From assembly GCF_963855985.1 (NCBI RefSeq), contig NC_087096.1:4402001-4466000 (forward strand): a DNA stretch of 64,000 bases, read 5' to 3'. Under the pieces are notes generated by a model. It had not been told where the DNA came from. It did not search any database and was given only the letters and a program-made list of their open reading frames with translations. This document shows, in pieces, positions 48,474 to 59,749 of the stretch. Both the position numbers and the translations under genes were made by a program. Source of the DNA: Ostrinia nubilalis (taxonomy: Eukaryota > Arthropoda > Insecta > Lepidoptera > Crambidae). Each line of letters starts with the position of its first letter. Position 1 is the stretch's first letter.

Positions 48474-51400
48474 GAAAAAATCTTGTCATGTCAAATACTT
48501 TAAAGAAATCGAATAAGATTAAAATAGTAATTTTCCGTCAAATGTAGTAGCTAAATTCATCCAACTGGGGTTGGTTGGTCTTGGGTGCGGCGTAAAAACT
48601 TAAAAAGAAACATAATTTGGCATATGGTAAAATTATTTAAATAGATGAAATATTTTTATCTCGTTAAGACCGAGAAAAAGGATTAAATGATCTAGGGTAC
48701 TGTAACAACTTGTTCACATTTCAGTGAGCCATTTGATTGGATGGCAGCCTTATGGATCGTCCCTGATGGATTGATTCATCAACGAGTCTCTAAGGGCTGA
48801 AATGATTGAGTTTGTGGTAATATTCATACTGCATTGATATTAAAATTGAGTTTATATAATACATACTTTATTACAGACATTCATATTACCAGTTTAAAAA
48901 TGGATCTTTCATAAGAAATCAAGCTACCATTGTTAGTCTTCAAGTAATTTATAGTCAGTATTCGCGTTGATTTACTTCGTAGATAACGCCAAAATGAACA
49001 TATGGCGATTATTAAAAACGTGTAACATTCCCAACAATAAATTGCTTTATCAACACACAAGCTGATGAATGTTCTATTATAATAATCAACCGCAAGACAA
49101 AGCTAACCACCCCAGCGCTATCTCCCGCCCAGATCGCAATCAGTGCCGCCATTTTTGATGCCATTATGAATCACATTCCCGCCTTTTTACTTTTTTCCAT
49201 TCGCTAGGCAGCGGCGTCAGATCTCACAGCCGATAAGTTCTTTATTATCCTGGATGATTTTTTAATCTGCGGACTTACTGCACTCGAGTTTCGTATTAAC
49301 ACATTCACATTGTGTTGAAGTGGTAATTACTTTTATGAACAATAGCTGAGAGTGCGGGGTAATTTACTATGACATACTTAGGTATTTACTTCTCATAGTT
49401 ATTCAGGTACTAAGTGCTTAGTGCTTTGTTGTAAATTATGTTTGGACAAGCTTCAGAGGCTAGGTAACTTGTTTTCAAAAGGTTAACGGTCAAATCGACT
49501 CGAGTTGCTTACTAGGTTTGGGTAATAAATTTCACCATGAACCATAGTTTATTATTTAACCAACCATGATTTGATTACTTTATCATCGTAAATAGACGTC
49601 ACTAAAATATTACAAACTTCCCGCCTAATTTCATAAGACAATATTATGTAGTACCTAGTAGCATTCTCTAAAGAATTTTAGTGAATAATTTATAAAATAA
49701 AAAGTAATATAGTAGTAACTAACTTATTTGCCAAACATGGCACAGAAACGTGTGCTGTGCAGCCAAGAATTCACTTTTAAACTTTGCAGTCAGAACCGAG
49801 CAGAGGCGTCGTCAAAGTTGTGCTTTCCAATTTGGAAGTCGTTGGGTCTTTTTCACTTGACGCGCGATTTATTGGACAAGTTCTGGCGGGACGCAGATTG
49901 TCAGAGGTTATAATTTATAATGCACTGAAACTTGAGGTGATACAACCTTCTTTGGTGTGTTTCAGAGATTTCCGTAATGCCATATACAAAGTCGTTCGGG
50001 ACTTTGAGCCCATGTTCATTATTCAGACCTACCTACTTAAAAGTTTGAAACGTCGAAAATACACTGAAAAAGCTTAAATCTAATTGACCTACTTCATTGT
50101 TATCTAATTTATGTAAAAAAAAAACAATGTTTTTTCACTTCAGCACAAGGACAGTGTAATCTGTTTCAGGACCTATGTTATTAGTACTTTTTTGAAACCA
50201 GGTGCGTTGTAATAACCCAAAATTCTCTCCCAAAATGACTTAGGCACGAAAATAAAGCAATTTGTATTATATGTTACAAAAGAAAATTCAGACTCGTTAA
50301 GAGCGTTGTCACATTTTTCATGCAGAAATCGAGAATTTGGCAGATTTCGAAATGATTTTAGTCATATAATTTATTGTTATAGCTTCTTTTGGCTTATATC
50401 ATCGTAATTATCATACGTTTTTACGGAATGTCTATTGACAAAATCTCGTTCAAATTGGATTTTTGCCTACGAAAACAGCGAATTTCGAAAGCCCGATTTC
50501 TAGGTAACTCGCGAAGGCACAACTTTGAACTAATATTACAACAAATTTATTTCTAAGTAAGAAGATAGAATGTATTCATTAGAATAAGCATACCCTGAAG
50601 AAGAAAGTGTATTGAGAAAATTTTGATGTTTAATTCATTAAAATGCATTTTTATCATGTCTAAGATAGTCATAATTCGAGAAAATTACTGCAAGAAAACA
50701 GGTCATATCTCATAATCTAAAAGTCATTTGGCAACATAAACTACTTTATACTTAAGAAGAAACATAGTACTATTATTGTGTGAAAAAGAAAAAATATCTA
50801 TCTTCAATCTTCAAATGAAAAATTAATTTGAAAATACTATAAAATCGGGTGCATCAAATGGCATAAATCAGTCGTGCTTTGGCACTCGTAGACGCCGGGT
50901 CTATGTCAGTTGACTGCCCACTGACGTATTTGCGTCACGCGTGATTTTTTCGTAAATTGTAGTATGATTGAGTACTTTTGATCCGCAAGTATTTTTAATT
51001 TATTTGTTTAGGTAAATCGGACTTGTAATTTCTTTCTTTTCAAACTTTTTATTATTTTACTTACAGAATATGGGTAGAATAGATAAAAGATATTAATATG
51101 GTATCTGTTTGGTCAGGAAAAAATAAATGACTAATAAAAATTTTAACAGGGTGTCAAAACATTAGTCTATGCTATTGTGTTTCTACCAACATAAAATATA
51201 CTCTTCCTTACTAATAAAAGTTGAATAGCGTCTGTATGGTCACACAACGCTTCGTCATGTTTTTCCGAAAGTTCAATTACTGACGACTGAATGAAAGAAA
51301 TTGGTGCGTAACTATTTATCTGATATTAAACGTTTAGTAATAAAGGGGTAGGTCAGGTAAATGGCAAATCCACCAGCGGTCGCTCGATGACACTTAGACA

Positions 51401-51717
51401 AATAGTTTTATAAAACGTCAACTAAGTTGGTTAGGTATTTGTATTGTAGATACTTATACAAATGAACGTATAAAATGAGTTTATTTTTAAAAGTATAGGT
51501 ACAGGGTGGAAACGATAAGTGATTTCACTTGATTTTTAATTATACAAGATATCGAGAAACTGTTTACTGTTCCTGTAAGTGCTTCATGAGCTCTTTAAAA
51601 CAATAACAATAAATAGGTCAAAGAATAAACTGGATCTATGCGAAAATTCAATGTTTCCGAATTTCATACTAAATGTATGCCGCCAGCCATACCTACCATA
51701 TTAGAAGTGTTAATTTT
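48474..51717. other. No supported gene
   Basis: The longest open frame is 49784-50077 (97 codons), with no recognisable domain or promoter. No clear repeats. Confidence 0.4.
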
Positions 51718-51721
51718 TTAA

Positions 51722-52656
51722 CCCTTAAGTAACATCCTTATTTTTGGTTACACTTTGAACACCCTGGGGCAAAAAAGTACCCCAAACGGAAATTGAATTT
51801 TTTTTTGTAAATATTTAAAATCAATTTAATTTTGTGATTTACAATGTATTAATGGACTCACTGAATTATACGATTGCTTTAAAAGAACGTCTATCTTGCG
51901 TAAAGAAACACCTTAAATAAATCATAACAAAAAACAAATAATTTGTCATTGGCAACTAATAGTCTCCACAATGGTCTTCTAGAAAAATCTTGGAAAGTTA
52001 TTGTGGGAACCAAAAACTTACTCTAATCGGACATTAAATAGATGTTTTATGCATATTTTAAACACAAAATGAAATAAAACGAAAATTTCTGGCTTTATAA
52101 TAAAGCAAAATAAAAAAACTTATTTTTTTATAAAATTATGAAAAAATATTTAAAAATATTTTTTATTTATTTTATTCCTAAATATTTTTTTCAAAACACA
52201 TCAGACACGCTGAATTACTACGTAATTATCACTTTTGAGCCCTATTTCTGTGTCGAATTTATGAACGCTCTGTTCTGAGGGGATGTCTTTAAAGTTCGAA
52301 AAGTATCATGTAAATCAAGCTCTAATTATCTCTCTGCATTCTAGAGACAATGTGCTACTTAATCGTCATATAAATATTAACTCATTTTGTTTCAATGTTG
52401 TAAAAACCTATTAATAACATGTTAGGTGATGATAAATTAAAGTATGCGTAACTAACACCCTGGGGTAAATTTCTGCCCCACCTACCTGTACAAGCCAAAC
52501 GGATGATTTTTTTCACATCCCGCATCTACGAGCTTAAAACGCACACTCTGGATTGAGAATACACAAAACGACATTGCACTAGCTACGCTAGAAAAAAAAA
52601 TGTGTTAATTTTTATGCGCCTGGGGTAAAAAATTACCCCACGGTGTTACTTGAGGG
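51722..52656. mobile_element. piggyBac-type MITE with TTAA duplication (935 bp)
   Basis: TTAA flanks both ends (51718-51721 and 52657-52660). The ends are CCCTTAAGTAACA and, inverted, CCCTCAAGTAACA. That combination points to the piggyBac superfamily. Three copies of a 20-bp near-palindrome, TGGGGYAA...TRCCCCA, lie at 51764-51783, 52462-52481 and 52621-52640, the outer two just inside the ends. There is no transposase fragment, and the inside is strongly AT-rich. The ends differ from those of the piggyBac-like element at 13352, so they are different families. Confidence 0.8.
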
Positions 52657-52720
52657 TTAAATTGAAATTTTTAATTGAGTAATATATAATAATCAAACAA
52701 CAAACTCGTAAATTCCTATC

Positions 52721-52726
<6 letters not shown>

Positions 52727-52753
<27 letters not shown>
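52727..52753. repeat. Poly(A) run
   Basis: An uninterrupted run of about 27 A, possibly the tail of a retroposed sequence, although I cannot recognise the body to its left. Confidence 0.6.
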
Positions 52754-52756
<3 letters not shown>

Positions 52757-53142
52757 CATTCTTATTTAAATTATTTACGGAAAACATGATTTTATGTTTA
52801 ACTTGCTACAATATCATCAAGAGATACTAATTAATAAATACTAAATAAACAGATAAAGGGGACGGCATTAAGACACTCAGAATTCTCAGAAACCATTGAT
52901 TTCGTGTTTGTTTGTAACTGTATTAAATGTATGAAAGCTGGAAATATAGGTTTTTTGAATAGATTCAGTTCGTTCTTAAACATATTATTGATGCCGTTTG
53001 CTAGGTCTCATGAAGCACTTTTTCAGTAAGTAACCATTTGTTCGACATCTTGTATACCTACTATAAGAAATATTCGAGTGAGATCACTTATCGATTATTT
53101 TCGTCATCCTTATTTGTATTAAATTTAATTAAAATACACTAA

Positions 53143-53262
53143 GGCTGAGATGCACCACCTAACTTTGACCCTAACTGACAATAACCGGTGTTTTATGTTA
53201 GACAGATTTTTGACATCCAAAATTTTGATGTCAATGTTAAAGTAAGACGGTGCAACACGGCC
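53143..53262. mobile_element. Harbinger-type MITE, second copy (120 bp)
   Basis: It starts GGCTGAGATGCACCACC and ends GGTGCAACACGGCC. TAA is duplicated on both sides (53140-53142 and 53263-53265). It shares ACCTAACTTTGACC, ATAACCGGTG and CAGATTTTTGAC with the copy at 2730-2847, so both come from one family. Confidence 0.85.
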
Positions 53263-53265
53263 TAA

Positions 53266-54730
53266 CAAATGTATCGTAGACAGTACTTTTTATTTTCTTT
53301 ATAAATCTTTCTTTTCTTTGTAAAGCTATCTACAAGCTTTTATTTTCTTTGACATCTGGAGTTGTAAAATCTTGCAACTTAAAATTTACTTACTTCCCGT
53401 TTTCCCATTGAGCTGAAATTTTGCATGTCTACACAGGCATGCAAAATTTCGTTTCATTTCGCACTAAATAATTTAATTTACACGTGTTTTCATGCGATGG
53501 CCAAGTCAATAATATTTATGTAAAACTTTAATGATGTCCTGGACTGGACTTGGTATTACATGGATCTCACAACTTTTTACCGTAGAACAACTGAGTAGTG
53601 AGACTTGGTTTTTTGACAAGTATTGTTTTTGATGGGTTTGTATTACAGAACGCATGTGTACCTAATGGGATAACTGTTTAAAAACACGATTAGATAACTT
53701 TTGCTCTATGGATAAAAATCTTAAAGTTACCTCTGATTTTTTAGCATTATACGACCGTGGTTTATAATAATAAATTATATAAAATCACAATGATATCAGT
53801 ATTTACCTCTTTGATTTCCTGACTTGTTTAGATTTACAAAAACTAAATATTTATTATTAACTTTTAGATAATAATTTGAATGGCGCTTACGATGTTTAGT
53901 TACGAGCTCTTTGATGGACACAGATAATATTATAGATAACGTTTAAAAAATGGCACGCTCTTTTTCATACATTTCATTCTATTTATTTAACCTATCCATA
54001 TTTATGTGCGGAAACGTCACAAAATCAGAATAAATTTTAATTTTTCCAACCCGCATCATAAAACTTTAAATAGTAAATATTTTTCATAAACAAGCTTTTG
54101 ATGCTGTAAAAATAATAAAATTAAACATAAATTATTTCAAACCCATCAACTTATTACTTTACTCAATTTAAAGATTTAAAACTTGTCGCGGGATTTACTA
54201 GTGTAAAAAATACATTAATTACGTAACTTGATTTTGCTAAAAGTCTGATCTGAGAAAAAATCAAATAGGTAAATTATACATTATTTCCTTATTATTATGT
54301 ATGATGTACTGTCTTAGGTACGATACAACTACGGATTAAGATCGTTTAGTCGACGCAGCGTTGAAATTGTACAGATAAATGTAGTTTGCGCACTCACTAC
54401 GCGACGTCAAGCAATAAAAACCTAAAATTCGAACGCCAACTTTTTGCTACAACGCTCTTAAGTTGAAGTAACGCGATCCTCGCTTTCTCCAATATTTAAG
54501 TAACTCCTTATCTCAAGCTGCAACAACACAGTAACTTAACACCTATAAACAAACAATATTAAGCTAGGTAATTATTTGAGCAGCACTAGCCGGTAATGGC
54601 GGCGCTTCCGGTGCGGCGGCCATTAGTGGCCATTTCCTGGCGGCTTCCGGCGCTCGTGGCGCTGCGTAGCGGCGCTCGCTGACAACAGCTGAAGGCGGTG
54701 AAATTAAATGGCTAACTTACTTCTAACTCA
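53266..54730. other. No gene seen
   Basis: AT-rich with no open frame of note. A GC-rich patch (GGCGGC-type repeats) lies at 54590-54690. Confidence 0.4.
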
Positions 54731-54734
54731 AAGG

Positions 54735-54921
54735 TGACTGACTGACTGGCTGACATAGTGATCTATCAACGCACAGCCCAAACCACTGGACTGATCGGGC
54801 TGAAATTTGGCATGCAGGTAGATGTTATGACGTAGGCATCCGCTAAAAAAGGATTACGAAACTCCACCCTCAAGGGGGTAAAACGGGATCCACGCGTACC
54901 AAGTCGCGGGCGGCCACTAGT
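54735..54921 (+). mobile_element. Fragment of a Helitron-like or related interspersed repeat
   Basis: It begins with GACTGACTGACTGGCTGACA, continues with CTATCAACGCACAGCCC, a GGGCTGAAATTTGGCATGC stretch and AAGGGGGTAAAA, and ends AAGTCGCGGGCGGCCACTAGT. This layout is very common in lepidopteran genomes. The closing GC-rich stem followed by CTAG/T resembles Helitron 3' ends. The 5' end cannot be recognised, so the class is tentative. Confidence 0.45.
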
Positions 54922-56004
54922 TTGGTATAAATTACATAAAAACAATTAAAAGTAGGTATTTAAAACTTGCACAATACACATACTCGAATACAAATCTAAA
55001 AAACGTTTATTCAGAATTGAAGAATTCTTAATTCCTCCTAGCAACGTCTCTCAGTCTTAAACTTGGATTTGGATCTTGAAGAATAGTCAGTTTGCTTTAT
55101 TTCATTTAGATATTCGTATAAATTAGCCATCTAACACAATCAGGCCCGCGTTAACGAGCCCAAAGAAACACGTAGTAAGTGTACTTGGCATTACTTTTCA
55201 GGTACTAAGATTGTTTTTCAGGACGTAGAAAAATTGAGAACAATAGATTGTGATTTCGCATATTCCGCTTGACCCATCTGAGGATTTTAAACACTAACAT
55301 TATCTGTAACTGGTTCCAAAAATATCCTTTGGACTTTTACTTGACTTTTTAAAGAATCATGCTCATTTAGCCATTGAATTTGATACATCATTTCGTTAAC
55401 ACTTTGGTAACAAATCGTTGACGACGTATTTTGATGGTTTATTCGTCACTAAGTGGCGGAAGGGGCCGAAGAGGTGACTTGCTAATGGACGCTGGAAATT
55501 AAACTGGAAACTTTTGACAAATGTAGAAAAGAGAACTCTAATTCTAGAGGGTTCAGTGATATGAAGTTACTAAAGCGTCAACCATAGAATTCAATGCTGT
55601 TTCAATAGTTATAAGTTTATAATAATACAGTGCAAATAATTTCTCTAATTTGTACTTTTCCCGAGTTGTCCCTAGTACTTTTTCTAGTGGCTAACTTTTT
55701 TATGACCAGTTCGCACACAGTATGGTTTACTGACCCTTGAGGATAGACGCAAATTGACTGATGCTTGCCTGTTGTACGACATAGTACGCGGTGGGGTGGA
55801 CTGCCCTGAGCTTGTGGAAGGAGTATCGTACTGCGTTCCGGCCCCCCGATCGCGCCGCCAACCACGTCCTCTTTTCAATGTACCGCACTGCAAGACGAGA
55901 TACGCGAGCAATGCACCGCTATCACGTTTGCCGCGAGTTTATAACCAGTACTTCAGCGAGATTGACCTATTTACCTATAGCAAGGTAAAATTTAGGTTAC
56001 AAGC
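54922..56004. other. No supported gene
   Basis: Overlapping short frames on both strands at 55617-56000 have no recognisable domain. Confidence 0.4.
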
Positions 56005-57194
56005 CATTAGAAAGAAAGAAAGAAGAAAGAAAGACACATTTATTACAATGGACATCACACAAATACAGGCAATTACATAGACATGACAGTGGCACATAAT
56101 AATGGAAGAAGAAAAAATAAAAACAAGAGTAAACTGAGCAGTGCCACCCATCCACCAACAAGATGCCCACTGCAACGGGACCCCACTCAGCATATGCCGT
56201 GGCCCACGGTGACGAAGGCCACGGCGCTGGTTTTCAGTGTGCCCCATGCCGAGTGAGGGTCACGGACCATTGGTAAAAATAAATAAAATACTAAGCTGCA
56301 TAAAATTGTCTAGATAAACATACATAAATAGTAATATTAGTGCACAGATAAATACAAAAGGCGGTAAATCGGTAAGGATGATAAGACTACGTTTATTAAG
56401 AATACTAATGAAAAGAATACTAATAAAAAGATAAAACTGTTTGTATAGGTGTGTGTGTAGTAATGGTAAAGTAATATTGTGTTAATGTGTAATATTCGTA
56501 AAGAGTGTCTCGACGCCCGCAAAACCGGTTTGTGCAATCGAATGATTGATTGCGCGCGATTAGACAATTTAGTTCATCCCATATTGTTCAGAGCGTTACA
56601 CGCGTACCCACAAACAAAAAATAAAATACAAAATAAATAAATTCCAGCAGTATTGGTCGTCTAAACATATAATTCAATTTCAATTAGTGTCAAATATATA
56701 GTTATGATGTCATTAGAATTAAAATAATAATCTTGAAACAAGTATTTAATATGGTGTTATAATGGTGTTACAAATAGTATGTCCGGAGAAAAAAAATGTC
56801 AATTTTCAAGTAGTGATGTCAGGCTACAGCAGTCTCGATCGTCTTGCCCACTTCCGTGCTTGATCGTCTGAAACCTTTAGGCAAGGATACAAGTAACCTA
56901 CTCCAGTGTTTGTTCGTTAAAAATGTGTTCCCGGTATTTCTTTTTAAAAGTGTACAATGTTTGCAGACGACGTAATGGCGGTGGCAAGTCATTCCAGCAC
57001 TTGGAGGCGGCAAACCTGAAGCTACCCCGGAAGGCAACGGTTCGGTGCGGCGGAAGAACGAGAGTGCTGCTGGAGCGACGGGTCTTGTGCGAGTGGAATT
57101 CCCTTGTCCAAACTAATTTATCTAGTAGATAAGTCGGAGTGTTGTTTTTCATCATACCAAAAAGTGCTAAAAGATGCCTGATTGGTGGGTGGGC

Positions 57195-57197
<3 letters not shown>
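56005..57197 (-). mobile_element. Decayed non-LTR retrotransposon (RT C-terminus and 3' UTR)
   Basis: On the minus strand the C-terminal end of an RT ORF (57195-56898) is followed by about 860 bases of 3' UTR. It ends AATAAATGTG and a (TTTC)n tail at 56009-56033 of the plus strand. The 3' UTR shares a GGCGCTGGTTTTCAG-type block and its general layout with the fragment at 39535-39720. The 5' side is lost where the (CA)n array begins. Confidence 0.75.
56898..57195 (-). pseudogene. C-terminal domain of a non-LTR reverse transcriptase
   Basis: The translation runs NNTPTYLLDKLVW, then LPPHRTVAFRGSFRFAASKCW and NDLPPPLRRL, then FKKKYREHIF to the stop. The HRT-x-FRGSF-x-A-x-KCWNDLPPPLR pattern is the conserved end of many L2/CR1/Jockey-type ORF2 proteins. 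Upstream the frame continues only as repeated CV from the (CA)n array, so the long open frame reported by a simple scan is mostly microsatellite. Catalytic motifs are absent. Confidence 0.85.
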
Positions 57198-57271
<74 letters not shown>

Positions 57272-57280
57272 ACAGACACA

Positions 57281-57347
<67 letters not shown>
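57198..57347. repeat. (CA)n microsatellite, about 150 bp
   Basis: An almost pure CA array with a few GACA interruptions near 57267-57285. It opens several meaningless reading frames on both strands. Confidence 0.95.
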
Positions 57348-57349
57348 GG

Positions 57350-57570
57350 AGCATAATGTGTATATGTTTTGTGTTTCATTTAATGTTTTAGTGTCAGCAT
57401 AATTTATAGTTATGTGGTTATCTAAACGATTCGACATTTCCAACTCAATATGATATTCTGTGGAAATCTGTAATTAGCTGTAAGTTTTATTCTATACTAA
57501 TGTATAATATTACCATAATGTATCGCCGTTGATTTCCCAAATAAATAAAATAAAATAAATAAATAAATAG
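57350..57570 (+). repeat. Probable plus-strand 3' end of a non-LTR element
   Basis: TTTATTCTATACTAATGTAT and ATCGCCGTTGATTTCCC lead into AATAAATAAAATAAAATAAA and (AAAT)n at 57540-57569, the usual tail style of such 3' ends. No coding sequence is left. Confidence 0.45.
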
Positions 57571-57587
57571 TCAATAGGCGGTAACGT

Positions 57588-59541
57588 CCCAAGTAACATT
57601 TTACTCCATTTAAGAGTTCACATTTAGTTCCAATGTGTACTTAAAGCATTAGTACAGTTCACTCGTGATGTATAAGCTGTATTATTGCAATTAATTACAC
57701 CTATACCTGTCTAAGGGACTTATAGGAGTGTAGACTAGTGTAGAGTTATACTTTTATACGATTGTTGGTGTTATAATACTCTAACAACTATCCTTTAGTC
57801 AGCCGTCTGACTAAGAGCATTATAGGAGGGTAGAGATACGGCAACCGCTGTTTAACGGCCTACTTGTACGATGTTATAAAGCTAGCATTTTAATAGAACA
57901 CACGTGGTCATTTATAAAGCCAAAGGCTGTTATGTTTACTTGTTTTAGACTGTTATACAGCTAGTAGCTGTAGTAGGACTTGTGTTAATAAAATAACCTT
58001 TTTTTACTATCTGTACAAAAGTGTTTCAATGGTTCGCATGTGCACTGTAGGCTGTTAAAAGGACTATATGTGTTGTCCATTAACATCAATAGCAGTTTAT
58101 TTGTCCACAAGTACTACTCTTATTTGCTTTAAGCTGAAAATGAATGTGAATGTGATATTCTATTACACTTTTCCCCAAGCCTGTTTTTAGTTGTATTTAT
58201 GGTGGTTCTGTACATGATGCAGAGGAAAATATTATGCCTGAACCTGAAAGTTCCCTTCAAAATATACAGATATCAGAGTGTGATGATTGCAGTTCTAGTG
58301 ATAGTGAATACAATTTTGATTTAGACAATTATTTAACCTTTAGCAAAAAAATAAGAACATGGGCTATTGAAAATCGTATTCCTCATTCCGCTTTGAATAA
58401 ATTGTCAGGCATAATAAACGAATTTAAACCGGGAACACTACCGTCTGATGCTTTAGGTATTCATACTTGACTATTAGTACCTGGGCTAGGCGATTTAACG
58501 GACATTAATAATTTTTATTGCGGATCTCTAAAATTTCAGTATTTGAAAGAATTAAAGATACACAATTGACCTGAACTAGGTACATCTTAAAGCTGTACAT
58601 AAGTTCACATTAGAATAAATTTATAGACATTAGCGCTGTAGTGGTACAAATGTGGAACTTAATATAGATAACAGCATTCTAACAGAACACATGTGAACCT
58701 AATATACGCTCACCGCATTAAATTGGAGTTATAACAGTTCACATAGACGTATTTCATTTCCACCATTTTGTTCTACATAACCTAAAATATTTACCAAATA
58801 AATCTCCAAAATTAATGCAGATTTATCACAAAATTCGCAGATAGAGCGATTGAGTTTTGGTTTCATGTTATAATTAATTACCGTAATATAATTATAATGC
58901 CAATACAATATCAAAAACTGAAAATTGTAGATTTCCTCTCAGCCAGTTTTAAATATTTTAAAATGAATATCGCGTTTTTACAGAGGCGCGTAAATATTTT
59001 AGCTGTAAATATGTATACATTTCACGATAAAGTTGCATTCCCAATGGCATTAACATTATTAAGTATTTAAAACCCGTGTTATTATTTGCATAAATGATTA
59101 TATTATCCGCCCGAGTTGTTTCCTCTTGGCACTCACGTACAAATACCAAACTAATATTAAAATGTGGAAATAATTTAGGACACACGTGAACTTTATGTAG
59201 CATTGGAGTACTTTTGTCGGACTTTATAACTTTGAAAGCTGTGCATTTAGCCACTTGTTACTCTTTATTGTCCTCACGTACGTTGTATGGTTCACACTGC
59301 GTCCCATATAGTGCCGTAAGTCAGCCTTAAGTACGATGTTACTACTTAAACTGCTATTATAATGCTATTATACTGCTAATGTACAGCCATAGTGAACTTA
59401 AAGCTGTCTAATTTGTGCCCAAACTGGTTCTATAAAAGCATTATAGCAAGCTATACAGCTCGTATACAGCTGACATACACAGCTTGTGGAGTACATGTGA
59501 ACGACTATTGAACTCTTAAATGGAGTAAAATGTTACTTGGG
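57588..59541 (+). mobile_element. Unclassified TIR DNA transposon, about 1.95 kb
   Basis: The 33-bp inverted repeats start CCCAAGTAACATTTTACTCC and continue through TTTAAGAGTTCA at both ends. Short motifs such as GCTGTATA, GCTGTTAT and TATAGC recur in both inner flanks, like subterminal binding sites. A broken gene lies at 58210-58570. There is no TTAA or other clear duplication (left GTAACGT, right GTTGGTT), so the superfamily is uncertain. Autonomous copies would be longer, since no catalytic domain is present. Confidence 0.75.
58210..58569 (+). pseudogene. Remnant of a transposon-associated protein gene
   Basis: A possible 3' splice site (CCTGTTTTTAG) ends at 58189, and the frame is open from there. 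The clear ORF runs from the ATG at 58234 to a TGA at 58468-58470. It encodes an acidic linker (CDDCSSSDSE) and then LTFSKKIRTWAIENRIPHSAL and NKLSGIINEFKPGTLPSDA. In the same frame after the TGA comes LTDINNFYCGSLKFQYLKEL. The order 'W-A-x-N-I-x-H-x-A-L ... L-P-x-D-A ... Y-x-G-L' resembles the N-terminal region of uncharacterised transposon-linked proteins of arthropods that I recall. I cannot name the family. The in-frame stop and the missing C-terminal part mean it is broken. Confidence 0.55.
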
Positions 59542-59707
59542 GTTGGTTTTATCTGTGCAGTACTTTAGTCTCATCTATTTATCTTTTTTTATTTTGGTGG
59601 ATAGTAGCAAAGGCATCTATTATGTACAGCCTTTTTTTTTTTTTTTTTTTGTGATAATGATTTCTGCAATCAGTCGCCAGACTATAATCAGATATGTTGA
59701 GTGTCAT

Positions 59708-59713
59708 TTTATT
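59708..59713 (-). terminator. Polyadenylation signal of the Jockey element
   Basis: AATAAA on the minus strand, about 37 bases after the ORF2 stop and about 58 bases before the poly(A) tail. Confidence 0.5.
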
Positions 59714-59749
59714 GTTAAAGAGCAGCTGGCCTATGCCTAAGCTGTCTTC

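Noticed and set aside
49784..50077. A 97-codon frame
   Set aside because: No recognisable motif or signals, and a second overlapping frame in the same place is equally open at its start.
57139..57402. Open frames of repeated Thr-His or Cys-Val
   Set aside because: They are translations of the (CA)n microsatellite. Only the 56898-57195 part of one frame is real retrotransposon sequence.
57581..59550. Reading the 57588-59541 element as piggyBac because its ends start CCC-AAGTAACA
   Set aside because: Neither side has TTAA, and the encoded remnant does not look like a piggyBac transposase.
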